NCBI GenBank assembly: GCA_023052935.1
Contig: CM041292.1
Span: 103,111,906-103,175,905, forward strand
Length of the DNA: 64,000 nucleotides
Direction of reading: 5' to 3'
Source of the DNA: Piezodorus guildinii
Taxonomy: Eukaryota > Arthropoda > Insecta > Hemiptera > Pentatomidae
Position numbers and translations under genes: made by a program. Below are positions 1 to 9,321 of this stretch, one piece after another. The notes under the pieces were generated by a model, which had not been told where the DNA came from, made no database searches, and saw only the letters and a list, made by a program, of their open reading frames with translations. Positions within the stretch are counted from its first letter, which is position 1; each line of letters starts with the position of its first letter.

Positions 1-330
1 GATATATGCACATTTATATAAACAGTAAAGTCAGATGTATACGTCACACTGTAAAATAATTCTATAGTTTATTTTATAATAAGTATATATATAAAACTAG
101 CCGACCCGAAAAACGTTGTTCTGCCATATTTCCAGATATCTTATTTATCCACATTTTGGTTGTCAAATAAAAAAATATCGAATGTATTGTGAAGTGTTTG
201 GGAATGTAAGAAGATAAACACCGATAAAAACAAAAAAACAACCATTCATTTTCTCAATTTAATGGATTTTATTCAAGTAACGGACATATTCATTGTTTGA
301 TCGCTTAAAAGTTCAATGTAATGTGAAGAA
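1..330. other. AT-rich stretch, nothing recognised
   Basis: Low-complexity AT-rich DNA without a convincing reading frame. The segment near 98-130 (GCCGACCCGAAAAACG) resembles dispersed repeats I associate with arthropod genomes, but I cannot assign a class. Confidence 0.4.
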
Positions 331-640
331 ATCTAATCCGCTCAACACTGTTTTTACTTACCTCAGTTGTTAAAATCAATTTAAGGCCTTTTAAATACAG
401 ATAGAGTTAAAAAAAGTTTAAAGAAATGCATTTATTTTCGTTGGAAACATGTTAAGATTAGATAATGTAATTATTATGCGCAACAATACATTACCTCCCT
501 AAACATTTTATATGACTTTTTTTTCTAAAATATTTAGCTTTAGAACAATATTATACATTTATATTATTATTCTTGAGTTCCGAGGAAAAAAAAAACAAAA
601 AATAAAAATTAAAGAATATTTTTGCTCTTTCAACTTATGA
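331..640 (+). repeat. ACTTACCT-family repeat, 5' part, degraded
   Basis: The left end (TTTTTACTTACCTCAGTTG around 351-369) aligns by eye with the left end of the ~0.9-kb repeat family seen many times in this window. It is followed by family landmarks in order: 'aaatacagatagag', 'ggaaacatgtt', 'ctaaaatatttagctttagaacaatattatac' (quoted in part) and 'tttttgctctttc'. The right half is missing, although a small piece with 'aaagcccattaaattttaca' lies at about 1290-1320. Confidence 0.6.
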
Positions 641-1355
641 AACTTATATGAAAATCGGGCATATCCTTTGATATAGTAAATTAGTCCTTTTCGGGCCTAT
701 TCCAATCAGAATGATATCGGGTTTTAAAACAAGTTTGTAGCGTTTTTTTATTGGTGATTTCAATAAAAGCTCTAAATTCTTGTAAATATTTTTAATCAAT
801 TATATATGTCCCGTTTTGATATATTGCATGTTGCCATCTTTCAGGTAATTTTTCTATTCTGTCCTCCCAGAATTTTTCAGATCGACCCGAGTGCTTTGCT
901 TCTTCATTCAGTGTCGAAATTTCCAGATCTGAATAGAGCAAACCACTTACGGTCTGTGCTTTCTCGTAAGATAATCATCACCATGCATAATGTAAATGTT
1001 GTAAACCGTTTTTGTAGAGGATTGGATTTTCCTTTTTCTGAAATAAATATAATTAAATGATGAAAAGGAATTTTTTTCTCAACCATTTTGAGCAAGCTAA
1101 GTACACACTTAAAGAGCAGAAATCTCGGTTGAAACTGATGCATGAAACTAAAAGCTCCTTAACTAATCCTTTTTTAAAATATTTAAAATAAATTATTTAA
1201 CTTACACAGTAAGTAGATATGATTTTATAAACCCAGAACGAATGAAATATGAAATATTTAAAAACTTTACGAACTTAGTTTACAACCCAAAATTAAAGCC
1301 CATTAAATTTTACATGAGTATCAAAAAGTAAAAACCATTATTATAAAAACAAAGT
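641..1355. other. Unassigned AT-rich stretch with one repeat scrap
   Basis: No coherent coding region. The short frames at 806-1060 (+) and 904-1143 (-) overlap each other and show no domain. About 1285-1340 carries a fragment of the ACTTACCT repeat family (its 'aaagcccattaaatttta' core). Confidence 0.4.
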
Positions 1356-2336
1356 TTCTGGATGCTTATACCCAAATCATCTCATCTATTGATCAAATCT
1401 TCTCCCTGAAGCAAATATGTGAGAAGATGAACTAGTTTCAGCAGACTACCTGGATGTTGTTTGTTGATTTTAAGGCAGCCTATGATACCATAGTTAGGAG
1501 TAAGCTCGTAGTAGTCATGCATGAACTGGGATCACTATGCAAACTAATTCCTTTAGTAAAATGCACAGTGGCAAATACAATCTGCCAAGTGACTGAGACA
1601 AGGAGATCCTATAGCTCCTCTTCTGTTCAATATAGCCCTGCAAGTCGGTAGGGCAAAATTAGAACAGCAGGGGACAATATTTACGAGGATGACTCAAATT
1701 CTCGCATATGCAGATGACGTGGTCATTATTGGTAGATCACTGCAGAGCATAAGAGCGGCCTTTGAAGTAATTAATAGAGAAGCAGGAAATTTGCCTACAA
1801 GTCAACGAGCTGAAAACTAAGGTCATGACAGTGGGCAAATGACTGGAACAGAGGCAGAGTCATTATGAAATGGGGCCCTATAAGATAGAATTGGTAAGGA
1901 GTTTTCAATATATGGGCTCTATTATAATGATGACCTGAAGGAAGAAGAACAGGTAAGAAAGCGTATATCGGCTGATAATAGAGCCTGTTTTCCATATCTA
2001 TTCCATATCCAAAGCTATTCAGAAGCAAGCTTGTGAGCCGTTCCACCAAGTTTATGCTATAAAAGACCCTTGTAAGACCAGTGGTTACGTACGGTGGAGA
2101 AATGTGGATACTCAACAACAAAAATAAGGACCTGCTAAATAGGTTTGAACGGGTAGTCCTAAGGAGAATCCTAGGAGCCATGTTTGAGGATGGTCAGTGG
2201 CGGCGAAGGAAAAATAGAGGATTGTTTCAGCTCTACCAGAATATAAGTATCTCCCCTCACACTAAGATACAGAGGCTAAAATGGATTGGGCACGTGATGA
2301 GGATGAATTGTGACAGGGTGGCAAGTAGGGTTTTTA

Positions 2337-3121
2337 GGAATGTTCCGTTCCAATTCCTCCTTCAGATACAGTCCGGTATCTTGGCTTACTATTAGACAAA
2401 AGATTGACTTGGAACCCACATACAAGACTTAAAAGACAAGAACTCAACCGACGATTCGGACAGTTATACCGACTACTCAACAGAAAATCTGAACTTACAG
2501 TTGACAACAAATTATTAATCTACAAAACAATACTGAAGCCCATCTGGACCTACGGACTTGAACTGTGGGGGACAGCTAAACGTACTAACATCAAACGCAT
2601 TCAATCCTTTCAATCCAAAGTCCTCCGTACAATAGTAAATGCTCCTTATTATGTTTCCAACTATACCTTGCACCACGACCTTAATGTTCCTTTTATTTCA
2701 GACCTGATTCCATCCAAATTTTCCAAATTCCACCAGAATCTCATTCATCATCCTAATCCTCTAGCTCAATCCCTATCCAGCCCCACCCATCCATACAACC
2801 CACCTAGAAGGTTGAAACGGCAGTGGCCTCGTGACCTCTTATAACATGTATATTGGAGTTCTAGCATTGGCTAGATTCTCCACTCACGTGCTGTATGCTT
2901 GTGAATTGTATATAGGTATGAGTGACTATTGTATATATTTTTAATTGATTTTATTTTGTATATATGTATATTTTATTATTATTATTATATAAATTTATAG
3001 TTTTGTACATATCGTGTGAATGTAGTAAGTTATCACTATTAAAAATGTCCTGAATTGGACAGATTGTAATATTGCTCAAAGAATAAAAAAAAAAAAAAAA
3101 AAAAAAAAAAGGAATGTTCCG
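2337..3121 (+). mobile_element. Jockey 3' fragment nested in the RTE-like copy, with 11-bp TSD
   Basis: The 3' ~0.74 kb of the Jockey family seen complete at 41.8-46.4 kb. Homology begins at about 2350 and runs through the end of ORF2, the 3' UTR and a poly(A) tail (about 3087-3110). The host sequence GGAATGTTCCG occurs at 2337-2347 and again at 3111-3121, directly flanking the fragment. This is a clean 11-bp target-site duplication and shows the insertion postdates the RTE-like copy. The 5' truncation is typical of incomplete reverse transcription. Confidence 0.93.
2350..2844 (+). pseudogene. Jockey ORF2 C-terminus (truncated)
   Basis: An open frame continues from about 2350 to the stop at 2842-2844 and matches the last ~165 residues of ORF2 at 43417-46101 with only a few differences (for example YLGLLLDKRLTWNPHTRL and the ending LKRQWPRDLL). 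It holds only the region C-terminal to the reverse transcriptase, so it has no enzymatic potential. It is a 5'-truncated retrocopy rather than an eroded gene: the surviving frame has no stops, which argues for a fairly recent insertion. Confidence 0.92.
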
Positions 3122-3337
3122 AACGGTCTGTGCCAGCATGATAGGCCGAAGGGTCGATGTAGGATGGTGTAGGGAGGGATCTTAAACAGCTCGGGATCTC
3201 TCTGAGAGGAGCTGTAGATCGAGAAGGATAGCTGGCGACTGTTGAGCAGGCCAAAGGCAACCTCATGCGCCAGTTGAGCCAGTATAAGAAGAAGAAAGTG
3301 AAAAAAAAAATTCTGGATGTGTATACCTAAATCACCT

Positions 3338-4040
3338 AGTGATATGGATTATACTTTACTATTCCATAACTACCAAATATACATAAAACATTTCATTAAA
3401 ATCGGTAGAGCACTACCACATACACTGTGACACCAGATTTTATATATTAGATAGTTCGCATACATTATATATTGTTGTAGTATAGATGTTAATTACAGTT
3501 TAAATCCTTAATAAGTACATCTAATAGCCCTAAATAAACACCTATTGATCAATAAACATGTTCCGGGAAGAATTCATTTATATTATTGTTATTTTATAAA
3601 ATTTAATACGTTCGACATAATATTTGAAATCGTTATCAAATAAGTTCGGCCTCGTTTATCTTAAATTTCACTCGGTTTATGTGCCTATTCCTGAGAAACT
3701 ATCAGGATTTATTCCTAGGTTTATTACATTTTAAGACCTATAAATGTTAGTTACTATTTTAGAACTGGCAAACATCATTTTAATGCCTGAGTGAAAAAAG
3801 GTGAAGGAAACTGAGTTTTTATGGTATCTTTGTCACTAAGATTTTACTAGCGTAAGGATAGTAAGTTCACGATTGTATTAGCTATTTTATTGGGAAAAAA
3901 AATTATGTTTTCTGACTTCGAAAAAGCTTTTGATGTATACATCAATTATATAAAACGTAATTATGAGTATGACTACTTGTATTTGTATGTTAATGTAAAG
4001 CTGTCTAAATACAATTAAGATCTGGCTAATAATAACTTTA
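3338..4040. other. AT-rich stretch, nothing recognised
   Basis: No open frame of note, no tRNA-like motif, and only short runs of A and T. About 3390-3420 has a weak resemblance to the core of the ACTTACCT repeat family (ATTAAAATCGGTAGAGC). Confidence 0.35.
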
Positions 4041-4450
4041 GCATTTCCTAGGTTCCATCAGAACTCAGCACCACAGCTACATCTTCCAAACTCTTCAATT
4101 TAAATCTTCGATTAAGTCCCGTTCTACCAGATCTCGTATTCTGACCTCTAACCTCCTTCTCAGCTGACCTTTAATTCTCTCTAATGATTAATCTACTTTT
4201 GTTTACTTACTTTATCATAATAGCTCGATTTGTAAATATATATATAATTCATAACATCAATTTATTATTTATGTATTTTTCTTAAATTTATGACAATTAT
4301 TTCATTTTACTATTTTTCTTTATATTTTACTTCTATTTATACCGTTCCTTTTTTAATATTACCTTAGCGATAAAAGATTAAAGATGCACAGGCGTTGATG
4401 ACCTTGAAGTTTTACGCCTTAAAGCCCAAACAAACAAACAATCAATTTAT
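4041..4450 (+). mobile_element. LINE 3' end (I-like), 3' UTR only
   Basis: The segment ends in GCGTTGATGACCTTGAAG, then TTTTACGCC and an (AAAC)n tail at about 4425-4442. The minus-strand element next door (4486-5320) has a comparable GGCG...TTTACGCC 3' end. No coding sequence is retained that I can recognise. The two LINE ends sit tail to tail, separated by about 45 bp of T-rich DNA. Confidence 0.5.
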
Positions 4451-4485
4451 TATTTTAGTTCAGCCATTGATATTTATTTATTTTT

Positions 4486-5320
4486 TATTTTTTTTTTTTT
4501 TTTGTAGGCGTAAACCACTTGGGTTATTTTCGCCTTAAATCACTTTTTATAAACGGATTAAATATTATAGTCTATTGTATAAGTCAGTCTGTCGTAGGAA
4601 GTCAAGAAGTTTTGCAGTTGTCTGTGTGTTGTCTTGTAAAACGGTTGGTAAGTCAGTGTCAATTGCAGTATGTGCTCTGTGAGTATCATAAGCCCTACAC
4701 TCTGTCAAAATATGTTTAACAGATATTGGGCAACCGCATGTTGGGCAGTCCGTAGGAGGTTCCCGTGCCATGAGATGTCCGTGAGTTAGTCGGGTGTGTC
4801 CAATACGCAGGCGCGCCAGGATAACCTCTTCCCTTCGCTTTTGTCGTAGGGACGAATGCCAATGGGAGATGTCCCTTCTTATTTCCCTTAATTTGTTGTC
4901 AGCAGTGTCATGCCAAATCTTTCCCCACTTCGACCGAATCCGCTGCTAAATGATTGAAACATAGTCGCCAACAGGAACCCCAGTAAAGGGAATGCCATCT
5001 GTTATTGCTTCTTTGGCTGCACGATCTGCGAGTTCATTGCCAACTATACCGCAGTGGCTCGGTACCCAGACGAAAAAAACTGAATTATTGGAAACTATTG
5101 TGGACTGCAGTGATAATAGAATATTTTGAATAAGAGAGTCGGTAGAGAAAAGGCGCTTCAAGCTGAGCAGGGCCGATAAGGAGTCTGTGCAAATAATCCT
5201 GGTTGTTTTAGTAGGGTAAATAACATTTAAACTTTTATGAATTCCAACTAGTTCTGCGGTATAGTTGCTACAGAGTGGAGAAAGGGAAAATAGATGTTGT
5301 AGATGTTGAAAATAGATGTT
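4486..5320 (-). mobile_element. I-clade LINE, 5'-truncated, with RNase H domain
   Basis: On the minus strand the element runs from about 5320 down to an A-tail, seen as a T run at about 4487-4504. It keeps the RNase H domain, the C-terminal zinc-finger region and the 3' UTR. LINEs with an RNase H downstream of RT are characteristic of the I group. The 5' end abuts a short TAGATGTTG repeat (about 5291-5320) and then the first U2 snRNA stub, so its exact left limit is uncertain. Confidence 0.75.
4562..5295 (-). pseudogene. I-clade ORF2 C-terminus: RNase H plus CCHC-like tail
   Basis: Reading 5295 to 4562, the frame gives SNYTAELVGIH (RNase H glutamate), RIICTDSLSALLSL (aspartate) and WVPSHCGIVGNELADRAA (terminal His/Asp region). 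One in-frame stop follows at about 4949, after which the frame continues: KWGKIWHDTADNKLRE, then ARLRIGHTRLTHGHL, the cysteine-rich CPTCGCPISVKHILTEC and a natural stop at about 4565. RNase H removes RNA from the RNA:DNA hybrid during retrotransposition. Apart from the single nonsense codon and the 5' truncation, which removes the first catalytic Asp, the domain is well preserved. Confidence 0.85.
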
Positions 5321-5321
5321 G

Positions 5322-5362
5322 ATCGCTTCTCGGCCTATTGGCTAAGATCAAAGTGTAGTATC
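5322..5362 (+). pseudogene. U2 snRNA 5' fragment, copy 1 (nt 1-41)
   Basis: The sequence starts exactly at the U2 5' end (ATCGCTTCTCGGCC...) and stops after GTGTAGTATC, i.e. stem-loop I plus the branch-point recognition segment GTAGTA. The remaining ~150 nt of U2 is absent. Upstream is LINE coding sequence, not an snRNA promoter, so it is not a functional gene. Downstream it is fused directly to sequence that looks like a Jockey-type 3' UTR. The break point equals that of copy 2. Confidence 0.9.
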
Positions 5363-5457
5363 ATTGATATTTAAATGACAAAACTGCTACGGTCATCAAA
5401 CTTGTATTTTAATTTTATTCTTTTTCTATTTTTATGTAATGCCACTTTATCATTGTC
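5359..5457 (+). repeat. 99-bp direct repeat, left copy
   Basis: Identical over 99 bp to 9540-9638 (offset 4181). The first four bases (TATC) are shared with the end of U2 stub 1 and the last two (TC) with the start of U2 stub 2, so the true duplication is 93-99 bp. It is best read as a target-site duplication of the U2-headed element. Confidence 0.93.
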
Positions 5458-5496
5458 GCTTCTCGGCCTATTGGCTAAGATCAAAGTGTAGTATCT
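5456..5496 (+). pseudogene. U2 snRNA 5' fragment, copy 2, forming the 5' end of the element
   Basis: Same U2 segment as copy 1, from nt 2 (TCGCTTCTCGG) to GTGTAGTATC(T). It is followed at 5497 by T-rich sequence rather than by U2. A U2 leader starting at or next to the transcription start suggests the parental RNA was made from a U2 promoter by an element sitting at about nt 41 of a U2 gene. The alternative is that U2 sequence is a fixed part of the element. Confidence 0.9.
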
Positions 5497-5727
5497 TTTA
5501 TTTTTTTTGGTGTAAAGTTGTACCCGATCAGTGACTTATAGTGACTTACGGGAACTGGCGCTTATGATCATCATCATCCGCGACGCGCAGTTTCAGAAGG
5601 TGGCCCCCGGTGAGTTATTTATTTTATTATTACTTGCGTGTACAGCAGGCCCAGAATTACAAGATTATATTCCTTGCATGACAAAGGCCGAGGTTGTTGC
5701 CTCACTGTATCTGAATAAGTAGATATC
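5497..5727 (+). other. 5' UTR of the U2-headed element
   Basis: T-rich start (TTTTATTTTTTTTGG), then rising GC. It contains a short open frame of 63 codons (5531-5722) with no recognisable domain, ending a few bases before the main start. An in-frame TAG lies immediately before the ATG at 5728, which supports that start. Confidence 0.6.
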
Positions 5728-8700
5728 ATGTCCATTTACTTTAGGATTGAGGGAGACCACGTGTTGGTGGGTCACCCTTTGCCCAAGTTGGCCAGTGGGC
5801 AGCACTACACAAAGTGCCCTGTGACCGGCTGCGGCAAGGAATATATCAACAGTACATGGACAGCGGGCCTGCAATCGGTGATGCGACACGTCTCTGCTGG
5901 GCACCGCCTCACAGGCATTAAGCCTCGCCATTTCTGCCGTATATGCAATGATTATATAGCAGAAAAACCGAGAATAACGGCCCACCCGTGCTTGGAACGC
6001 GAGGTGGCGCCAGTGGTGGAGATGGCGGGGCCCGTCTTTGAGTGTCGAGAATGTGGGGACGTGTTTCCTACCTCACGGGGGCTGAACAATCATGTCACAT
6101 CGACGCATGCACCGATGCCCACAGAGGACCAGGCAGCCACAGCGCCGGAACCAGATAGAAGGGTCACCCGCCGGGCCAACCGGGAGATGAATGCGGGCCA
6201 GGTTGCGCGTGCCCGTGTTGGACCGCCGAGCCCTGTCGCTGAGGGGGGGAACGCTGCGGTAGGGGGAGCTGAAAACGATAACCACACTGAAGAACCTGTG
6301 ACCCCTACTGTGGCTTCCGATGCCCCGGAGGTTGCTCGCCTAGAGGAGGAGGGCAGGCCGGCGAGTCCTGAAGAGGTGTGGGAGGCTCGACTGGTGGATC
6401 CAAGTGCGGGTGACGGCGCGGTCAGTGCTCAGGCGTCCTCAAGAAGAGGGGTTGCAGCAGAAGAAGAGGAGGACGCCGAACTAAGGAATTTCAGGAGAGC
6501 ACTAGGGGAGGTTAATAGAGCAGAAGTTAACACGGAGTCCTGGGTGGCATTTGGGGGGATCCTGACGAAAATTATAGAGAGGGTCCGCCATATATGTAGG
6601 ATCCGGCCCAAAGAGAATAGGGGGCCTGGAAGGCGGACCATTGATCCCTCCGATCCCCGCGCCATCCAAAGAATGTATAAACTGAATAGAAGAAAAGCTA
6701 TCAGGATGGTGCTGGGGGAGCCACCAGCGACATGTAACCTCCCCTTGGAAGAACTGACCGCGCGATTGGAGGGAGAAGAGCTTGGGGACTTCGATCCCAT
6801 AGCACTTGAGGGGGTCAGGAGGGCCGAAGAGGCGGTTGTGATGACAACTATAACGCCAGAAGAAGTTCACAGCCGCCTCAGAAGATTTGAAAATTCGGCT
6901 CCTGGGGAGGATGGCATAGACTATAGATCGTGGAGGAGAGTGGATCCTGAGGGGAGGCTACTGGCGACTATATACAACATATGCATTAAACATAGAAGAG
7001 TCCCTCAGGAGTGGAAGGAGTCAAAGACCATATTCCTCCCCAAGACGAAGTCCCCCGCCCAAGCAAGTGAATACAGGCCCATTGCCCTCGCCAGGACGAT
7101 ATATAAGGTATATGGAGGAGTGTTGGCGGATAGGATAGCGTCCTGGTGTAGGTTGCATGAGGTCCTGTCTCCCTGCCAGAAAGGTTTCACGGCGCATGAC
7201 GGGGTATTCGAACACAATTATGTGCTCCGTCAGAGGATGGCTGCTGCGAGGAAGCGCAAGGAGGAGCTCTGTACCGCATGGCTAGACATATCCGATGCGT
7301 TCGGAAGTATTCCACACGCCTGCATCACCGGAGCACTGGAGAGGAGAGGGGCGGGGACTGCGCTGGTGGAGATCATCCGAGACCTCTACACAGACTCCTT
7401 CACCAGCGTTAGCTCGCCCTCAGGTGAGTCAGATCCCATCAGGATGGTTAGGGGCATAAAGCAGGGATGCCCTTTGAGTGGACTCCTGTTCATCCTGGGG
7501 ATTGACCACATAGTGAAGGAATTAGACTCCGGTGATAAGCATACGGTTCTAGCCTATGCGGACGACATTGCCCTGCTCTCCCCGGACCCGGAGGGCCTCC
7601 AGAGAAGGATCAACAAGGCAGTGGAGGCCCTGGGTAGAATTGGTTTGCAGATAAACCCCACCAAGTGCAGAACAATGCATCTTTCAGGAAGAACACCGGT
7701 GGGGATGCGCGAGACGAGGTTCGAGATAAGGGGGAGGGCAATAAAAGCACTAAAAGAAGGCGATGTCCAGAGCTTCCTGGGCAACCCGGTGGGATTCCGG
7801 GCGGTGCACCCCAGGGCGGAAATGGAGGAGATAGTGGCAAAGGCGAGGGGTATTCTGGCCTCCAAGTTGGCCCCCTGGCAGAAGATTGATGCTCTGAGGG
7901 CCTTCGTCTATCCATCCTTGAACTTCCATATGAGAAACGGCCGGTACCCTAAGGGTGACTGGTCGGGATTGGACGAGGCGCTCAGGGCGGACATCAAGAG
8001 AGAGCTCTACCTGCCAGCGGAAGCCTCCAATGAATATATATATGGGGCCAGGTCGGAGGGTCTGTGTGGCATACCGATCGCTGCGGAGGAGAGCGATCTG
8101 GCACTTATTGACGGGTCTTTTAAGCTACTAACGTCTAATGATGAAAAGATCCGTCAATTGGCGAGTGACGACCTAACGGAGTCGGCGGCCTCAAGGACAA
8201 GGCCTGGTCACCAGCCCAATCTAGAAGCATTCCTGTCGGGGTTGGTGACTGAAGAGATGCGAGAAAGGTCGAGCCAGGTGTCAGATTGCTGGACGAAAGG
8301 AAGGCAGGCATCCCAGCGAATGGGCGTTCAATGGAAGTTCCAGGAGGACGTACCATCTGTAATCTACGGAGATGCCACAGTGAGGGCCCACGACAGATGC
8401 AAATTGCTAAGGACCCTTCGCCTGAAGAAACAGATGGAGAGGGGAGTGGCGCTCCGCCAAAAAGCAGTACAAGGAAGAGTTCCGGAGTGTCTGAAAGACT
8501 CCCCTGACTCCAGCCACTTCCTCCAGACCGGCGAGTTTATGTCCTTCGCTGACTGGCGGTTCGTCCACAGAGCAAGACTTCAGCTGGTCCCCCTAAATGG
8601 ACATCGGAGGTATGGGGTTGACCAGGAGAAGAGTTGCAGGCGGTGCACGTTTGCAAATGAATGTTTGGCACACGTCCTTGGCCAATGCAACGTGCACGCG

Positions 8701-9321
8701 GTTCTTCGCCAAAGAAGACATGATAGAATAGTCGACAGATTAGAGGCGACGGCGAAGAACCGAGGATACGGAGTCATTGGGAAGAACCAACCGGTAGATG
8801 ACTCCAGCCTGCGACCTGACCTTGTAGTGGCAAAGGGTGACAAAGCGATGATCATAGATGTAACTGTCCCCTTTGAGAACCGCAAAGAGGCCTTCGAGTC
8901 GGCGAGGATAAGAAAAGAAGAGAAATACGCCGCCCTTAAGACCTCCCTGAGGACCAGGTACAGGGAGGTGAAGATAGCCCCAATAGTCGTAGGCACCCTG
9001 GGCACGTGGGACCCCAACAACGATAGGCTTCTGAGGGGGATCACCACTGGGGTGTTCCTGAAGAAGATGAGGAGGCTGGTGTCCAGTGAAACGATAGCCT
9101 GGTCTAGGTGCATCTACATGGAACACCTTTCGGGCCGGATTCAACGGCCTTTCAGATGGCATCGGCCCGACCTGGATCAGGCAGAAGAGGAAGCTGCACC
9201 AGCCGAGACACGACTGTTGGGTGAAGAGGACGTGGGGCGAGCGTCGCCGGAGCCATCCACTTCAAGGGGACTGCCCGGAGGAGTGGAAGAGGGGAGCGTC
9301 GAGGTCACTGGTCGGGGTTAG
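5728..9321 (+). CDS. Zinc-finger / reverse transcriptase / restriction-like endonuclease polyprotein
   Basis: The single 1197-aa ORF of a site-specific non-LTR element. The N-terminus has a C2H2 finger with CX4C (C30..C35, H/H near 54-59), a CX2C segment near 72-85 and a canonical CX2CX12HX4H finger (C106, C109, H122, H127). These are likely target-DNA binders. A Glu/Ala-rich linker follows. RT motifs are AWLDISDAFGSI (about 517), GIKQGCPLSG (576) and YADD (610-613). Then come the CCHC knuckle CRRCTFANECLAHVLGQC (970-987) and the RLE core RPD (1029-1031) with Asp1044 in IIDVTVPFE and downstream K/R residues. The enzyme would nick target DNA and prime cDNA synthesis from the element RNA. All catalytic residues I can identify are present and no stop interrupts the frame. 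A TAG immediately precedes the ATG. GC-rich codon use contrasts with every other ORF here. Length and layout fit R2/NeSL/Utopia-type proteins. Confidence 0.93.
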   Translation: MSIYFRIEGDHVLVGHPLPKLASGQHYTKCPVTGCGKEYINSTWTAGLQSVMRHVSAGHRLTGIKPRHFCRICNDYIAEKPRITAHPCLEREVAPVVEMAGPVFECRECGDVFPTSRGLNNHVTSTHAPMPTEDQAATAPEPDRRVTRRANREMNAGQVARARVGPPSPVAEGGNAAVGGAENDNHTEEPVTPTVASDAPEVARLEEEGRPASPEEVWEARLVDPSAGDGAVSAQASSRRGVAAEEEEDAELRNFRRALGEVNRAEVNTESWVAFGGILTKIIERVRHICRIRPKENRGPGRRTIDPSDPRAIQRMYKLNRRKAIRMVLGEPPATCNLPLEELTARLEGEELGDFDPIALEGVRRAEEAVVMTTITPEEVHSRLRRFENSAPGEDGIDYRSWRRVDPEGRLLATIYNICIKHRRVPQEWKESKTIFLPKTKSPAQASEYRPIALARTIYKVYGGVLADRIASWCRLHEVLSPCQKGFTAHDGVFEHNYVLRQRMAAARKRKEELCTAWLDISDAFGSIPHACITGALERRGAGTALVEIIRDLYTDSFTSVSSPSGESDPIRMVRGIKQGCPLSGLLFILGIDHIVKELDSGDKHTVLAYADDIALLSPDPEGLQRRINKAVEALGRIGLQINPTKCRTMHLSGRTPVGMRETRFEIRGRAIKALKEGDVQSFLGNPVGFRAVHPRAEMEEIVAKARGILASKLAPWQKIDALRAFVYPSLNFHMRNGRYPKGDWSGLDEALRADIKRELYLPAEASNEYIYGARSEGLCGIPIAAEESDLALIDGSFKLLTSNDEKIRQLASDDLTESAASRTRPGHQPNLEAFLSGLVTEEMRERSSQVSDCWTKGRQASQRMGVQWKFQEDVPSVIYGDATVRAHDRCKLLRTLRLKKQMERGVALRQKAVQGRVPECLKDSPDSSHFLQTGEFMSFADWRFVHRARLQLVPLNGHRRYGVDQEKSCRRCTFANECLAHVLGQCNVHAVLRQRRHDRIVDRLEATAKNRGYGVIGKNQPVDDSSLRPDLVVAKGDKAMIIDVTVPFENRKEAFESARIRKEEKYAALKTSLRTRYREVKIAPIVVGTLGTWDPNNDRLLRGITTGVFLKKMRRLVSSETIAWSRCIYMEHLSGRIQRPFRWHRPDLDQAEEEAAPAETRLLGEEDVGRASPEPSTSRGLPGGVEEGSVEVTGRG

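Larger units (their letters stand above)
1440..3300 (+). pseudogene. LINE reverse transcriptase and C-terminal region, broken
   Basis: Readable pieces, in order, are RT motif A (LFVDFKAAYDTI at about 1457-1492), the region of motif B (LLFNIALQ near 1620), the catalytic box as ILAYADDVVIIGRS at about 1699-1740, and a long C-terminal part (TYGGEMWILNNKNKDLL, then RRILGAMFEDGQWRRR and KIQRLKWIGHVMRMN) at about 2085-2310. The frame then resumes after the nested insertion at 3111 with C-terminal residues typical of this LINE group (RPKGRCRM-like, 3135-3170). The catalytic YADD is intact, but several frameshifts separate the pieces. It is a relic of an ORF2-type protein that would have nicked DNA and copied LINE RNA. 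The N-terminal endonuclease is absent through 5' truncation. Confidence 0.75.
1356..3337 (+). mobile_element. RTE-like LINE copy, 5'-truncated, bounded by a 27-bp diverged target duplication
   Basis: The copy starts inside the reverse transcriptase domain and ends after the C-terminal region at about 3310 with a short A-rich tail. It is bounded by two matching 27-bp segments, 1356-1382 and 3311-3337 (TTCTGGATG..TATACC.AAATCA.CT), differing at four sites. I read this as an aged target-site duplication. A Jockey fragment is nested inside at 2348-3110. Frameshifts and stops show the copy is dead. Clade assignment (APE-type, RTE-like) is by recognition of the protein, not by phylogeny. Confidence 0.72.

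Noticed and set aside
5322..5362. Functional U2 snRNA gene
   Set aside because: Only the first ~41 nt are present, with LINE coding sequence instead of an snRNA promoter upstream and no Sm site or 3' stem-loops downstream.
5531..5722. 63-aa ORF upstream of the RLE protein as a separate gene
   Set aside because: No recognisable domain and composition of a leader; at most an upstream ORF.
8580..9113. Long minus-strand frame (177 aa) opposite the RLE domain, and similar frames at 6429-6870 and 7554-7915
   Set aside because: Antisense shadows of the GC-rich plus-strand ORF; no domain, and the plus strand carries all recognised motifs.
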